This document shows positions 1-8,297 of a stretch of 62,384 bases of DNA, piece by piece. Source of the stretch: Ferrimonas senticii DSM 18821 (GTDB lineage: Bacteria; Pseudomonadota; Gammaproteobacteria; Enterobacterales; Shewanellaceae); NCBI RefSeq assembly GCF_000422665.1, contig NZ_AUGM01000021.1:1-62384 (forward strand), written 5' to 3'. Both the position numbers and the translations under genes were made by a program. Numbering within the stretch: the first letter of the stretch is position 1; every line of letters starts with the position of its first letter. A model generated the notes under the pieces. It worked only from the letters and a program-made list of their open reading frames with translations. It was not told where the DNA came from and made no database searches.

Positions 1-315
1 ACCCTTTTCAATCCCTAATGCCTCCAACACGGCGACACCCCTTCACTCCTTGTGCTGCTCCTTTCGGCACTGCGCGGATTCATCGTCCCTGATTTAGCCG
101 CGCACTTCGGCCATCCATGGCCTCCGACCTCAATCCGCCGCACACCGCTCAGCGCCGTGAGTCGGCCACAGCCCGTTGGCGCAACCCTCACCGATGAATT
201 GCATTGGTTTGCACACTCGGTAACAGTGATTCAAAGTGCTCTCGCCGACTTGTTGACGCCGAGTGCAACCGCAAACGTAGCGGCAAGCCGAGGGCAGGGT
301 GCCCGAGAGTGCCCG
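1..315. repeat. Dispersed mosaic intergenic repeat, copy A (cut by window edge)
   Basis: Positions 1-205 are close to the reverse complement of about 7975-8158, and 242-313 to the reverse complement of about 7800-7868, so this is an inverted copy of the repeat at 7680-8178. The outer end lies beyond the window. It holds the shared GTTGACGCCGAG block and the hairpin GAGGGCAGGGTGCCCGAGAG. Short open frames crossing it are not credible genes. From 316 to 455 nothing is seen except the upstream region of the next gene. Confidence 0.75.
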
Positions 316-455
316 CGCAGACAGGATACCTTGGGTACAACAGTTAACTTAGACATAGCCTTTCTTTTATTGGCAAGTCAAACGGTTGACCATTCTTTAC
401 AGAACTCGCTCAGCAAACCGACTAGGATGCTTTGATTCATTAGTGAGAGTATTTT

Positions 456-953
456 ATGAAACTGCCTGTTATCAATTTGCCGCTGCTGCTGGCAGGGATG
501 CTGAGCTTGGCACTCGCTCTGCCAGCGAGCGCCCGTCCCCACGATGGTCCCGGTCATCATCATCGGCCGCATCACAAGCCGGTGATTGTGGTGAAGCCCA
601 ACTATCGGCCACACCATAAACCGCACAAACATAAGTACCGTCACCGTGAACTGAAAAAGCTGGCGACCTTTGCGGTGTTCGCCGGTGCCACTTACGCGGT
701 GATCGACAACCTGTTCTATCAACAACGGGGCGATCACTATGTGTTTGTGTCGCAGCCGCCACAAGGCAACTATCAGGTGGTCGACAGCGGCAGTGGCAGT
801 GCTAATTACCGCATTGGCGAGGTGGTAACGTGGCTGCCGGCCGGTAGCAAATCGGTGCGCGTGGATGGTGTTGATTATCGTCAACATGCTGGACTCTGGT
901 TTGCGCCATTAGCGGGCAGCGGTAAGTTTGTGGTGGTGGCCTCGCCGCTGTAA
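456..953 (+). CDS. His-rich secreted or inner-membrane protein, DUF6515-like
   Basis: 165 residues. An N-terminal signal peptide (about 1-26, ending PASA) is followed by a His/Pro/Lys-rich stretch (about 28-62, with HHHRPHHKP). Next comes a short hydrophobic segment (about 70-88) and a C-terminal region with YQVVDSG and VRVDGVDY, which recalls the DUF6515 group of small envelope proteins. The ATG is preceded by GTGAGAG. The His-rich part could bind metal ions, but that is inference. The gene appears to stand alone, with a repeat upstream and an unrelated small gene 45 bp downstream. Function unknown. Confidence 0.7.
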   Translation: MKLPVINLPLLLAGMLSLALALPASARPHDGPGHHHRPHHKPVIVVKPNYRPHHKPHKHKYRHRELKKLATFAVFAGATYAVIDNLFYQQRGDHYVFVSQPPQGNYQVVDSGSGSANYRIGEVVTWLPAGSKSVRVDGVDYRQHAGLWFAPLAGSGKFVVVASPL

Positions 954-998
954 CAACAGGGCTATAGTCAAACAAACCCATGACTTGCTGAGGTCGCC

Positions 999-1445
999 AT
1001 GAGCGCCAGTTCTGACAGTGCCATTGTTGCCCAAAAGCTGCGCTGGAACGCGCTAACCGCGTTGGTCAGTCTGCTGTTTGCGCTGATTGGTTTTAGCTAC
1101 AACGCTTGGCGATTGGAAGCGTCGGAAGCCAATAGCACGGTTCGCACCGCCGCCTTTGAGGTATTGCTGCAGTTATCGGAGTTAGAGCAAAACATCTTTG
1201 CCGCCCATTACGATCAGGATCGGTTGCGCGGTAATCCCCGCGATGGCTGGGTGAAAGTCGGCCTTATCGATGATCTGAGTGGCCTGATTGATGGCGAGGT
1301 TGCCCAGCACAGCCAACTGCTGCGGCAGCAGTGGCAAGTGGGCTGGCAACGGTTGCCGGATGACAGAGCGATTGCCGAACAATTACTGACGCAGATCGAC
1401 GCCACCCGCGCGGCGATTAAACGGCGGCTGAATCAGTTGGAGTAA
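999..1445 (+). CDS. Hypothetical single-span membrane protein
   Basis: 148 residues. One hydrophobic segment near the N terminus (about 19-38, ALVSLLFALIGFSYNAW) is followed by a soluble, largely helical domain with many Gln, Leu and Glu residues (about 50-148). This suggests an anchored protein with a coiled or helical-bundle body. The ATG is preceded by GCTGAGGTCGCC. It ends just before a strong bidirectional terminator. I do not recognise the family, and the context gives no hint of function. Confidence 0.65.
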   Translation: MSASSDSAIVAQKLRWNALTALVSLLFALIGFSYNAWRLEASEANSTVRTAAFEVLLQLSELEQNIFAAHYDQDRLRGNPRDGWVKVGLIDDLSGLIDGEVAQHSQLLRQQWQVGWQRLPDDRAIAEQLLTQIDATRAAIKRRLNQLE

Positions 1446-1457
1446 ATGTTAGGTAAC

Positions 1458-1495
1458 AAAAGACCCCGCCGAGGATCTCGGCGGGGTCTTTTATT
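1458..1495. terminator. Bidirectional intrinsic terminator
   Basis: Perfect 16-bp stem AAAAGACCCCGCCGAG (1458-1473) pairing with 1477-1492 across a 3-nt loop. A-tract on one side and T-tract on the other, so it can serve both the plus-strand gene ending at 1445 and argH ending at 1515 on the minus strand. Confidence 0.93.
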
Positions 1496-1514
1496 GTCTG
1501 TCGTTCGGTCTGGC

Positions 1515-2888
1515 TTAGCGCTGGCGTTGCTGCGCCGCGGCCAAGGCTTCGCTGACTTGGGCAATGGCGGTGCCACCGTGGGCGCAACGTTTCGCCAAAC
1601 AGGACTCCAACGTCAGGATGGCGTAAACGTCATCGCTGATTAGCGGCGCAAACTGCTGCAGCTGCGTCAGTGGCAGCTGTTCAATCGCCAGATTCTCGGC
1701 GATGGCTGCTACCACCACCGCCCCAACCACATCGTGGGCTTCGCGGAATGGCATCCCTTTGGCTACCAAGTAATCCGCTAGTTCGGTGGCGTTGGCGTAG
1801 CCTTGTTGGGCGGCCAGTTCGGCATTGGCGTGACGGACTTGGATGCCATCGAGCACCAGCAGCAACATCTTCAGGCACAGCTGCCAAGTATCGATGGTGT
1901 CGAACAGTCCCTCTTTGTCTTCCTGCATGTCCTTGTTGTAGGCCAGCGGCAGCGCCTTCATGGTGGTCAGAATGCCGGTCAGGTTGCCGTAAACTCGGCC
2001 GGTTTTACCGCGGATCAGCTCCAGCGCATCCGGGTTCTTCTTCTGTGGCATCAGTGATGAACCGGAAGTGACCGCGTCCGACAGCTCGATAAAGCCAGCT
2101 TCGCCGGAGTTAAAGAAGATCAGATCTTCCGCCATCCGCGACAGGTGCATCATGCTGATGGCCGCCACGGCGCACAGTTCCACCGCGTGATCGCGATCGG
2201 AAACGCTGTCCAAGCTGTTGCGAGTGGCGCGGCTAAAGCCCAGCTCCTGTGCCAACGCCTGACGATCGATCGGGTAGGCGGTGCCGGCCAGCGCTCCAGA
2301 ACCCAGCGGGCAGGTATTCAAGCGCTTGCTGGCGCCCCGCAGTCGCGAACAATCGCGCTCTAGCATTTCAACGTAAGCCAGCGCCCAGTGACTTAAGGTA
2401 ATCGGTTGCGCGCGCTGCAGGTGGGTGTAGCCGGGAAATACGGTGGTCAGCTCGCGCTCAGCCAGATCGCACAGCGACTGGATTGCCGCTTGCAATTGCT
2501 CCAGCACTTCGGCGGTGCTGTCACGACACCACAGTTTAAAGTCGGTCGCCACTTGGTCGTTGCGGGAGCGGCCGGTATGCAGCTTTTTACCGATGTCGCC
2601 GATCCGCTTAATCAGTTCGCTTTCGACAAAGCTGTGAATGTCTTCGGCGCCACTGGCCAGCACCACCTCTGGGTTGGCCGCAACATCGTCACGCAGTTGC
2701 TCGAGCGCCTGCTGTAACTGCTGATTTTCCTCGGCGGTCAAGATCCCCACTTGGGTGATGGCATTGGCCCAAGCTTGCGAACCTTGAATGTCTTGCATAA
2801 CTAGTCGATGGTCGACTGGCAGTGAATCATTGAATTGTTTGAATAGTTCACTGGATTGCCCAGTAAAACGTCCGCCCCAGAGTGCCAT
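1515..2888 (-). CDS. argH: Argininosuccinate lyase
   Basis: 457 residues, the normal family length. It cleaves argininosuccinate to arginine and fumarate, the last step of arginine synthesis, in the cytosol as a homotetramer. The fumarase/aspartase-superfamily signature [11 protein letters not shown] is intact (about residue 280), as are the HTGRSRNDQ substrate-binding stretch (about 105) and the [10 protein letters not shown] region (about 150) with its His. The start is ATG at 2888. It is transcribed alone rather than after argG, and diverges from an NhaC-family carrier. An ARG-box-like pair sits about 150 bp upstream of its start and could control both genes. Confidence 0.97.
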   Translation of the reverse strand: MALWGGRFTGQSSELFKQFNDSLPVDHRLVMQDIQGSQAWANAITQVGILTAEENQQLQQALEQLRDDVAANPEVVLASGAEDIHSFVESELIKRIGDIGKKLHTGRSRNDQVATDFKLWCRDSTAEVLEQLQAAIQSLCDLAERELTTVFPGYTHLQRAQPITLSHWALAYVEMLERDCSRLRGASKRLNTCPLGSGALAGTAYPIDRQALAQELGFSRATRNSLDSVSDRDHAVELCAVAAISMMHLSRMAEDLIFFNSGEAGFIELSDAVTSGSSLMPQKKNPDALELIRGKTGRVYGNLTGILTTMKALPLAYNKDMQEDKEGLFDTIDTWQLCLKMLLLVLDGIQVRHANAELAAQQGYANATELADYLVAKGMPFREAHDVVGAVVVAAIAENLAIEQLPLTQLQQFAPLISDDVYAILTLESCLAKRCAHGGTAIAQVSEALAAAQQRQR

Positions 2889-3035
2889 TAGCTAACCTTT
2901 AACTTTGAAAAACGCCGACATATTAAGGATTAAATGACAGATGTCGGTACTTTTTTGATGGTGAAAGGCGATTTTAGATGATTGTGTGATGGCGATCGCG
3001 TTTGCTGTTCAGAACAGTGAGAAAATAAGTCAATA

Positions 3036-3070
3036 TGCATTTATAGTGAATTTAATTGATTTTAAATTCA
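3036..3070. promoter_or_regulatory. Tandem ARG-box-like operator (ArgR)
   Basis: TGATTTTAAATTCA (3057-3070) matches 9 of 10 fixed positions of the ArgR half-operator TGAAT-N4-ATTCA. TGCATTTATAGTGA (3036-3049) lies exactly 21 bp upstream and matches 7 of 10. Known ArgR operators are pairs of 18-bp boxes on one helix face with this centre spacing. The pair ends 12 bp before the proposed start of the NhaC-family gene, and so would act mainly on it, possibly also on divergent argH. The motif matches are seen; ArgR binding is inferred. Confidence 0.6.
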
Positions 3071-3081
3071 TTCGGTGGCGT

Positions 3082-4608
3082 ATGGAAAGCAACGCGGACG
3101 TGATGTCCATTCTTCCTATTGTGGTAACCCTGGTGTTGTCGCTGTTAACTCGGAACGTGGTGATCGGCCTGTTTTCTGGGGTGGTCACTGGGGTGGCAAT
3201 GATTGAGGGGCTGTTTGCCACGCTTGGGCCACTGGATACCTTTGGCGCCTTGGTCAAAGACCATCTGTTGCCCCAGGTAACCGACAGCTATAACGCCGGC
3301 ATCATCATCTTGTTGGTGTTTATTGGCGGCTTTGTGGCGCTGGTGGAGAAGTCTGGTGGCGGCGTGGCGTTCGCAGCGTCGGTGGTGAACTGGGTTAAAA
3401 GTCGCTGTCAGGCCAAGTTGTCGGCGTGGTTCGGCGGTATCGTGATCTTCTTCTCCGATCTGGGCACGCCGCTGATCGTCGGGCCGGTATTCCGGTCGCT
3501 GTTCGATAAGTTGCAAATCTCACGGCAGAAACTGGCGTTTATAATCGATTCGACCTCATCGCCGGTGGCGATTCTGATCCCCTTCATTGGTTGGGGGGTG
3601 TACATCATGGGGCTGCTGCAAAAAGAGTTCGATGCTTTGAACCTGCCACTGAGTGATTGGGATGCCTTTATCGGCGCCATCCCATATCAGTTCTACGCCA
3701 TCTTGGCGGTGGCGGTGATCCCGGTGATTGCCCTGTTGAAACTGGACTTTGGGCCGATGGCCGAAGCGGAGCGGTTAGCCCAACAGGGCTCGGATTTTGG
3801 CAAGGTCAGCGACACCATCGAGGTGTTCAGTCACCCGAACGCCAAAGCCAACTTTGTGTTCGTGCCACTGGCGGTGATGCTGACGGTGATGTTCACCATG
3901 TTGGCCCCCCACGGTTTCCCGTTTGAACGGGTGTCGGGTTCGGTATTCCGGGCGGCGTTATCAACCGCCTATTTCTGTGCTGCCACCAGTTTGATTGCGT
4001 TGATGGCCTTCCATCAGGTGCGCAAATTCAAAGAGGGGGTCGATATCTACTTAAAAGGGATGTCGGGGATGATGTCGGTGGCGGTGATTTTGATCCTCGC
4101 CTGGACCTTAAGCGCCATTGGCAAGCAGCTGGGCGCAGCGGCCTACATTGCCGAACAAGCGCAAGCGGGCTTCCCTGCGTGGTTGATCCCTGCGGTGGCG
4201 TTCTTGATTGCGGCGGTGATCTCGTTTGCTACCGGTTCCTCTTGGGGCACCTTTGCGATCATGATGCCGTTGGTGATCCCAACTGCGGTCGCGGTTGATG
4301 CGCCGATGTTGGTGTGTATCGGCGCGGTGCTGTCTGGCGGCTTGTTTGGCGATCACTGTTCGCCCATTTCGGAAACCACAATTTTGTCGTCGACCGGTGC
4401 CGGTTGTGATCAGTTTGAGCACTTCCGTACCCAGCTGCCGTATGCGGTTACCAATGGCCTGATCGCGTTGGCCAGCTTTATTGTCGCGGGTCTGTTGGCA
4501 ACGCCGATGGTGTTTGTGTTGGCGCTGGCGGCGCAGGTGTTGGTGTACTGGTGGCTATCGAAGCGGTCGTTGCCGCAGCCTGCAACATTGGCACCGCAAG
4601 CCCGCTAA
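3082..4608 (+). CDS. NhaC-family Na+/H+ antiporter or amino-acid carrier
   Basis: 508 residues from ATG 3082, preceded by GGTGG. The longer open frame from 2986 would run through the operator. It is an integral inner-membrane protein with about 11-12 hydrophobic segments and typical NhaC/IT-superfamily motifs: FFSDLGTPLIVGP, STSSPVAILIPF, FATGSSWGTFAIMMP, and SGGLFGDHCSPISETTILSS near the C terminus. Family members exchange Na+ and H+, and some move malate/lactate or basic amino acids. The ARG-box-like pair immediately upstream suggests a substrate linked to arginine (arginine, ornithine or citrulline). That is inference and outweighs the generic antiporter label only if ArgR control is real. 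It ends before a terminator shared with the convergent gene. Confidence 0.85.
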   Translation: MESNADVMSILPIVVTLVLSLLTRNVVIGLFSGVVTGVAMIEGLFATLGPLDTFGALVKDHLLPQVTDSYNAGIIILLVFIGGFVALVEKSGGGVAFAASVVNWVKSRCQAKLSAWFGGIVIFFSDLGTPLIVGPVFRSLFDKLQISRQKLAFIIDSTSSPVAILIPFIGWGVYIMGLLQKEFDALNLPLSDWDAFIGAIPYQFYAILAVAVIPVIALLKLDFGPMAEAERLAQQGSDFGKVSDTIEVFSHPNAKANFVFVPLAVMLTVMFTMLAPHGFPFERVSGSVFRAALSTAYFCAATSLIALMAFHQVRKFKEGVDIYLKGMSGMMSVAVILILAWTLSAIGKQLGAAAYIAEQAQAGFPAWLIPAVAFLIAAVISFATGSSWGTFAIMMPLVIPTAVAVDAPMLVCIGAVLSGGLFGDHCSPISETTILSSTGAGCDQFEHFRTQLPYAVTNGLIALASFIVAGLLATPMVFVLALAAQVLVYWWLSKRSLPQPATLAPQAR

Positions 4609-4621
4609 TATTGAATAACAC

Positions 4622-4660
4622 TAAGCCCCGCCGAGGAATCGAGCGGGGCTATTTGCTTTT
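4622..4660. terminator. Intrinsic terminator
   Basis: Stem AGCCCCGC (4624-4631) with GCGGGGCT (4643-4650), followed by ATTTGCTTTT. It ends the NhaC-family transcript. Confidence 0.8.
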
Positions 4661-4673
4661 CGGGCCATGCGCT

Positions 4674-5207
4674 TTAGCGCACTCGCTTAAAGTGATTTTT
4701 GACCAAGTTGTTCAGCAGCACCTGCGAGCCGACCAGTTGGTATTGCTGCGCGCTTGCCAGCGAGCCAAACAGTGGCGCACCGTCGCCCAGCAACACTGGG
4801 AGCTGGGTGACGATCAACTCATCAATCAGATCGGCCTGTAAGAAACGTTGGATGGTGTTGCCGCCATCGATATACAGCCGCTGATGGCCGCGCTGTTGCA
4901 ATTGCGCCACCACCTCGGCTGGGCTGCCGTACAACAATTCGGCCTTGTCGGTAAACGCCGCTGGGATCTCAGCGAGCTGGCTGCTTAATACAAATACTGG
5001 CACCGGGTAGGGCCATGGCACATCAAAGCCACAGACGGTTTCAAAGGTATTACGACCCATGACGATGGCGTCGATGTCGGCTAAAAATTCGCTCCAACCC
5101 AAGTCATCATTATCAGGATTGGGGACGCTGTGTAGCCAATCTAAGCCGCCGTCTTTATCGGCGATGTAACCATCCAAACTGGTGGCGATATAAACCACAT
5201 TACTCAT
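4674..5207 (-). CDS. Dihydrofolate-reductase-like / RibD C-terminal domain protein
   Basis: 177 residues, one complete DHFR/RibD-C fold. It has an N-terminal strand with YIATSLDGYIAD, then the IVMGRNTFETV motif (about 48-58) and the nucleotide-site loop IDGGNTIQRFL (about 113-123). The C-terminal part carries DELIVTQLPVLLGDGAPLF. This matches the small stand-alone YyaP/YwjB-type reductases, which use NADPH but whose substrates are mostly unknown. It is not FolA. The start is ATG 5207. The alpha/beta hydrolase gene lies 45 bp upstream on the same strand and may be cotranscribed. Confidence 0.85.
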   Translation of the reverse strand: MSNVVYIATSLDGYIADKDGGLDWLHSVPNPDNDDLGWSEFLADIDAIVMGRNTFETVCGFDVPWPYPVPVFVLSSQLAEIPAAFTDKAELLYGSPAEVVAQLQQRGHQRLYIDGGNTIQRFLQADLIDELIVTQLPVLLGDGAPLFGSLASAQQYQLVGSQVLLNNLVKNHFKRVR

Positions 5208-5252
5208 CGGCTGACCTCATTCTACGCCAGTTGGGGGAGGGGGAATTGTCCG

Positions 5253-5876
5253 CTATGGTGACAACGGAGCAAAGCGACCGCTTCGCAAAAAGTGATCGGT
5301 TTGCGTGGCCACGATGTCGCTTAGCAGCATGCTGGTGTGGGTGACATCGACACAGATGTGATCGGTCATTCCTGGCAGTTGGGTTTCGCTGATCTGCACC
5401 GTGCCATCGCTGTGCTTATCGGTGACACCGGCGAGGGTGCCCAGCCCCAAATGATTACTGCCGGCCAAACTGCCCAAGGCGACCTCGCTATCCCAGTGCA
5501 GCGGTGGGTTTTCGGTTAAGCCATGGCTGGCGGAATTGCCGAGAACGATGCCAAGCCCCCACTGCTGCAGTTGTTTGGCCGCTCGGGATGAGGTGAGTGG
5601 GCTGCCTAAAGTGACTAATCGCGAACCGTTGGCAAGTGACGCTTGTTGAACGTAGTGCGCCAGCAACACCCCGCCAAGGCTATGGCCAACCAGAAACGCC
5701 GGTTGGTTGTCGGCCAGTTCCTGATCAATCTGGGCAAACAACGCTTGGGTGTCGATGCGCATCGACCGATAACTTAAACACTTGGGTTGCCAGCCAAGTC
5801 GTTCCAGCTTGTTGGCCAGTGGCCACATCACCAACGCATTCATGTACAAGCCGTGCAAAATCACTACCTTGGCCAT
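5253..5876 (-). CDS. Alpha/beta hydrolase, PGAP1/RBBP9-like
   Basis: 207 residues. It opens with a strand and HGLYMNALVMWPLANKLE, the oxyanion-hole HG of alpha/beta hydrolases. The nucleophile elbow GHSLGG is at about residues 63-68, with Ser as nucleophile. A late Asp near DGTVQIS and the His in THTSML (about 180) can complete the triad. There is no signal peptide, so it is probably cytosolic. The form resembles small lipase- or esterase-like hydrolases that act on acyl esters. Substrate unknown. It probably heads a two-gene unit with the DHFR-like gene. Confidence 0.8.
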   Translation of the reverse strand: MAKVVILHGLYMNALVMWPLANKLERLGWQPKCLSYRSMRIDTQALFAQIDQELADNQPAFLVGHSLGGVLLAHYVQQASLANGSRLVTLGSPLTSSRAAKQLQQWGLGIVLGNSASHGLTENPPLHWDSEVALGSLAGSNHLGLGTLAGVTDKHSDGTVQISETQLPGMTDHICVDVTHTSMLLSDIVATQTDHFLRSGRFAPLSP

Positions 5877-5949
5877 CGCATACCTCTGTGTGGTTATTGT
5901 TCAACAGCTTATATCAGTTGCCTAGGCGCAGACAGTGGTGATTGCCGTT

Positions 5950-5967
5950 AGCTATCGGCCGATAGCT
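5950..5967. promoter_or_regulatory. Perfect 18-bp palindrome
   Basis: AGCTATCGGCCGATAGCT is fully self-complementary. It lies between the hydrolase start (5876, minus) and the promoter of the first aromatic permease. It may be an operator or a small hairpin. No regulator is recognised. The rest of 5877-6025 shows nothing else. Confidence 0.4.
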
Positions 5968-6025
5968 GCAGTAATGTTTTTTATGCCGAACAGTGGTTAT
6001 TGCTAAAAACCGTGATCGAGATCGC

Positions 6026-6054
6026 TTGTCGGCGCGGCAGCTTGGCCGTAGTCT
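6026..6054 (+). promoter_or_regulatory. Predicted sigma-70 promoter of the first aromatic permease
   Basis: TTGTCG (6026-6031), 17-bp spacer, TAGTCT (6049-6054). The block CGTAGTCTG recurs at the second permease promoter (8265-8272), where a TTGT-type -35 also lies upstream. Predicted transcription starts just before the leader peptide. Confidence 0.5.
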
Positions 6055-6081
6055 GAAAGCGTATCAATGAGAGAACCAGCA

Positions 6082-6126
6082 ATGATCCGCGTAACTATTT
6101 TTTACGCTCGATTTTGCCAGCCCTAA
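6082..6126 (+). CDS. Leader peptide 1 (MIRVTIFYARFCQP)
   Basis: A 14-codon open frame with GAGAG 8 nt before its ATG. The peptide MIRVTIFYARFCQP holds two Phe and one Tyr and ends Pro-stop (TAA). A near-copy, MHRVTYYYARFCRP, sits at the same place before the second permease. Eleven of 14 residues are identical, and an out-of-frame ATG upstream is ruled out by comparing the two. Aromatic-rich leaders ending in Pro-stop recall TnaC, whose ribosome arrests at Arg-Pro-stop on sensing tryptophan, and PheL and HisL in general form. Inferred role: the ribosome senses tyrosine/phenylalanine, or their charged tRNAs, and controls read-through into the permease gene. Too short for ordinary gene callers. 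Confidence 0.7.
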   Translation: MIRVTIFYARFCQP

Positions 6127-6225
6127 TGGCTGTCAGCGAGCGTAGGCCACAGAGCCGTCCAGACTGACACCCATTAGGGCTAATTGACTACCCGACCGAA
6201 GGTCGAGGAGCAATTGGCAAGACGG
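6120..6225 (+). promoter_or_regulatory. Conserved leader RNA hairpins of the first permease
   Basis: Hairpin 1: 6120-6136 (GCCCTAATGGCTGTCAG) pairs with 6174-6190 with one mismatch. The leader stop codon lies inside the 5' arm, so a ribosome held at the stop would melt it. Hairpin 2: AATTG...CAATT (6192-6225) with inner CGACC/GGTCG (6203-6207/6211-6215). Both are paralleled at the second permease with compensating differences. No U-tract follows either, so neither is a standard terminator. Confidence 0.55.
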
Positions 6226-6249
6226 TGTTGGCTGCTGATACGCACGCTA

Positions 6250-6322
6250 GATTCCTCCCCCCACTGCTCAATCAATCCTCGCCTGACGTCATACCACTCC
6301 CCGTGTTGATCCTTACTTCAAT
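6250..6322 (+). promoter_or_regulatory. C-rich, G-poor tract: candidate Rho utilisation site
   Basis: About 31 C against 8 G in roughly 73 nt, between the leader hairpins and the permease start. A similar tract is found at 8461-8520 before the second permease although the sequences differ. C over G bias in untranslated RNA is the hallmark of rut sites. Rho involvement is inferred. Confidence 0.4.
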
Positions 6323-6360
6323 GCGATGGAAACAATCCACCTTGTGACGAACGAGCAATA

Positions 6361-7542
6361 ATGAATAATCACAGTAAATTGATCGGCGCGACTTTGATTG
6401 TTGCGGGAACGGCCATCGGCGCCGGAATGTTGGCGTTGCCACTGGCGACCAGCGCCGTTGGCTTCTGGCCAGCGCTAGCGCTAATGATCGCCTGTTGGGG
6501 TCTGTCAGCATACAGCGCGTTGCTGATGCTGGAAGTGAACCTGAAAGTTGGCAGCGATGTGAACTTCCACAACATGAGCGGTCGTGTGTTTGGCGCCAAA
6601 GGCCAAGCGGTGGCGATGGTGTCGATGTTGGGGCTGTTGTACGCATTGACTGCCGCGTACCTCTCTGGCGGCGGTTCGCTGTTGACCCTAAAACTGCAAG
6701 GACTGATGACCTTACCGGATGGTTCGGCGTCGGTGATCTTTGCGATTTTGCTGGGCTCCTTCACTGTGTTCGGCATTCGCTACATCGATGCGCTGACCAA
6801 ACTGATGTTTACCGTAATGATGCTGGCGCTGGCGCTGGTGCTGTTCGGGCTGCTGCCAGAAGTGCAGCCAAGCAACCTGCCAACCGCGGAAGCGACCACG
6901 GGCGCCAGTTTGGTGGCCCTGCTGCCGGTGCTGATCACCTCATTCGGTTTCCACGTCTGTATTCCAACCTTGGTGCGCTACTTGGATGGCGATGTAAAGC
7001 AACTGCGTACCGCATTGCTGGTTGGTTCAACTCTACCGTTCGTATGTTACGTGCTGTGGCTGCTGGCGGCGCTGGGCAGCTTAACCGCCCTAGAGCGAGC
7101 GGCACTGAACAACGGCGATGCCCTGGCGGCTTTGATTCAGAATCTCAGCGAAAAAGCTCAATGGGGCGGCATCGGCCAAGCACTTACCTTGTTTGCTGAT
7201 CTGGCGTTGGTGACCTCATTCTTGGGCGTGAGTTTAAGCTTGTACGACTACTTGGCAGAACTGTGCCGCACTGGCAACAGCATCGCTGGCCGCTTGGTTA
7301 CTTGGAAGCTGACCTTCGTGCCGCCACTGCTGCTGGCGCTGTTCTTCCCTGGTGGTTTCGTCGCGATGTTGGGCTACGCGGCGGTGCCGCTGATGGTACT
7401 GATTGTATTGCTGCCGGTGGCGATGGCGTACAAACTACGGGCCCAACAAGCGGGTTATCAAGTGGCTGGTGGCCAACTGGGCTTGGGTCTGGCTACCTTT
7501 GGCGGCTTGCTGGTGATCGCCAGCCAGATCTACGTAGCGTAA
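6361..7542 (+). CDS. Aromatic amino-acid permease, TyrP-like, copy 1
   Basis: 393 residues, close to E. coli TyrP (403). It is an inner-membrane proton-coupled carrier of the hydroxy/aromatic amino-acid permease family, with about 11 hydrophobic segments. The family opening GATLIVAGTAIGAGMLALPLA is near the N terminus. LITSFGFHVCIPTLVRYLDGD (about 195-215), SFLGVSLSLYDYLAEL (about 285-300) and FFPGGFVAMLGYAA (about 330-343) are further family motifs. It imports tyrosine or related aromatic amino acids in known relatives. The start is ATG 6361. It has its own promoter and aromatic-rich leader peptide upstream and a terminator downstream. The second copy about 1 kb downstream is highly similar, an old tandem duplication that carried the leader with it. 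Confidence 0.9.
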   Translation: MNNHSKLIGATLIVAGTAIGAGMLALPLATSAVGFWPALALMIACWGLSAYSALLMLEVNLKVGSDVNFHNMSGRVFGAKGQAVAMVSMLGLLYALTAAYLSGGGSLLTLKLQGLMTLPDGSASVIFAILLGSFTVFGIRYIDALTKLMFTVMMLALALVLFGLLPEVQPSNLPTAEATTGASLVALLPVLITSFGFHVCIPTLVRYLDGDVKQLRTALLVGSTLPFVCYVLWLLAALGSLTALERAALNNGDALAALIQNLSEKAQWGGIGQALTLFADLALVTSFLGVSLSLYDYLAELCRTGNSIAGRLVTWKLTFVPPLLLALFFPGGFVAMLGYAAVPLMVLIVLLPVAMAYKLRAQQAGYQVAGGQLGLGLATFGGLLVIASQIYVA

Positions 7543-7575
7543 TCACTTAAGCCGATTGCGGTATGGCTTAGAGAG

Positions 7576-7611
7576 CGGAGCAGCGGCAGTGGTCGTTGCT
7601 CCGTTTTTTTT
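7576..7611 (+). terminator. Intrinsic terminator
   Basis: Stem CGGAGCA (7576-7582) with TGCTCCG (7597-7603) followed by eight T. It ends the first permease transcript. Confidence 0.88.
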
Positions 7612-7679
7612 GGCTCTGTTATACCATTTAACTTAATCATCTGATCGACCCAGCTTTCCCAGTAAACTCTCTTGTTTTA

Positions 7680-8178
7680 GCCCCCGGCGGTCAAGGGCTG
7701 TGCCCTTTGAAATCCCCTTCGCCTCCAAGGTTGACGAAAGCCCCTCGTTCCCACCGCACTTCGCGGCAGCATCGACTCGAGGCGGCATCCCTGCCTTCGC
7801 GAGCCTCTCGGGCTTCTTGCCCTAGGCTTGCCGCTATGTTTGCGGTTTCACTCGGCGTCAACAAGTCGGCATAGAGCGCTGTGAATCCCCCTTACTGTAG
7901 AGTCATCAATTGTGGGTCTGAACCAGCTTGATTTCCGCGAACGTGTTCGCGGCTACGATTGAACCACTGACGGTTGCGCCAACGGGCTTTGGCCGACTCG
8001 CGGCGCTGAGCGGTGTGCTGTGTATTGAGGCCGAAGGGCAGGATGCCCGAAGTGCGCGGCTAAATCAGGGACGATGAATCCGCGCAGTGCCGAAAGGAGT
8101 AGCACAAGGAGCGAAGGGTTGTCGCCGTGCTGGAGGCTTTTGGGATTGAAAAGGGTGGAACCCTTTCCCGCCGGAGGC
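7680..8178. repeat. Dispersed mosaic intergenic repeat, copy B (long form)
   Basis: Ends are GCCCCCGGCGG (7680-7690) and CCGCCGGAGGC (8168-8178), inverted with one mismatch. Each end carries a hairpin: left AAGGGCTGTGCCCTTT, right AAAGGGTGGAACCCTTT. Inside are the GTTTGCGGTTTCACTCGGCG block, an 18-bp palindrome CCGCGAACGTGTTCGCGG (7935-7952), GGTTGCGCCAACGGGC and the right-hand block shared with copy A. No coding potential. It fills most of the roughly 1-kb gap between the permeases. Confidence 0.8.
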
Positions 8179-8241
8179 GCCGGAGAAATAAGGCGCTGGT
8201 GATAATGGTTGCTAAAAATTCAAAAGTGCGATCTGGCTCAC

Positions 8242-8271
8242 TTGTTAAAATGCGACCAACTCCCGTAGTCT
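8242..8271 (+). promoter_or_regulatory. Predicted sigma-70 promoter of the second aromatic permease
   Basis: TTGTTA (8242-8247), 18-bp spacer, TAGTCT (8266-8271). The CGTAGTCTG block is identical to that at the first permease, and sequence similarity between the two loci begins here. Confidence 0.5.
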
Positions 8272-8297
8272 GTGGTTTCCACAATGAGAGAACCATC

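Noticed and set aside
52-435. Open frame of 127 codons at the window start
   Set aside because: It runs through a non-coding dispersed repeat. The same repeat elsewhere has the frame broken.
6120-6225. Classical intrinsic attenuator after leader peptide 1
   Set aside because: The hairpins are real but no U-run follows any of them here or at the second locus.
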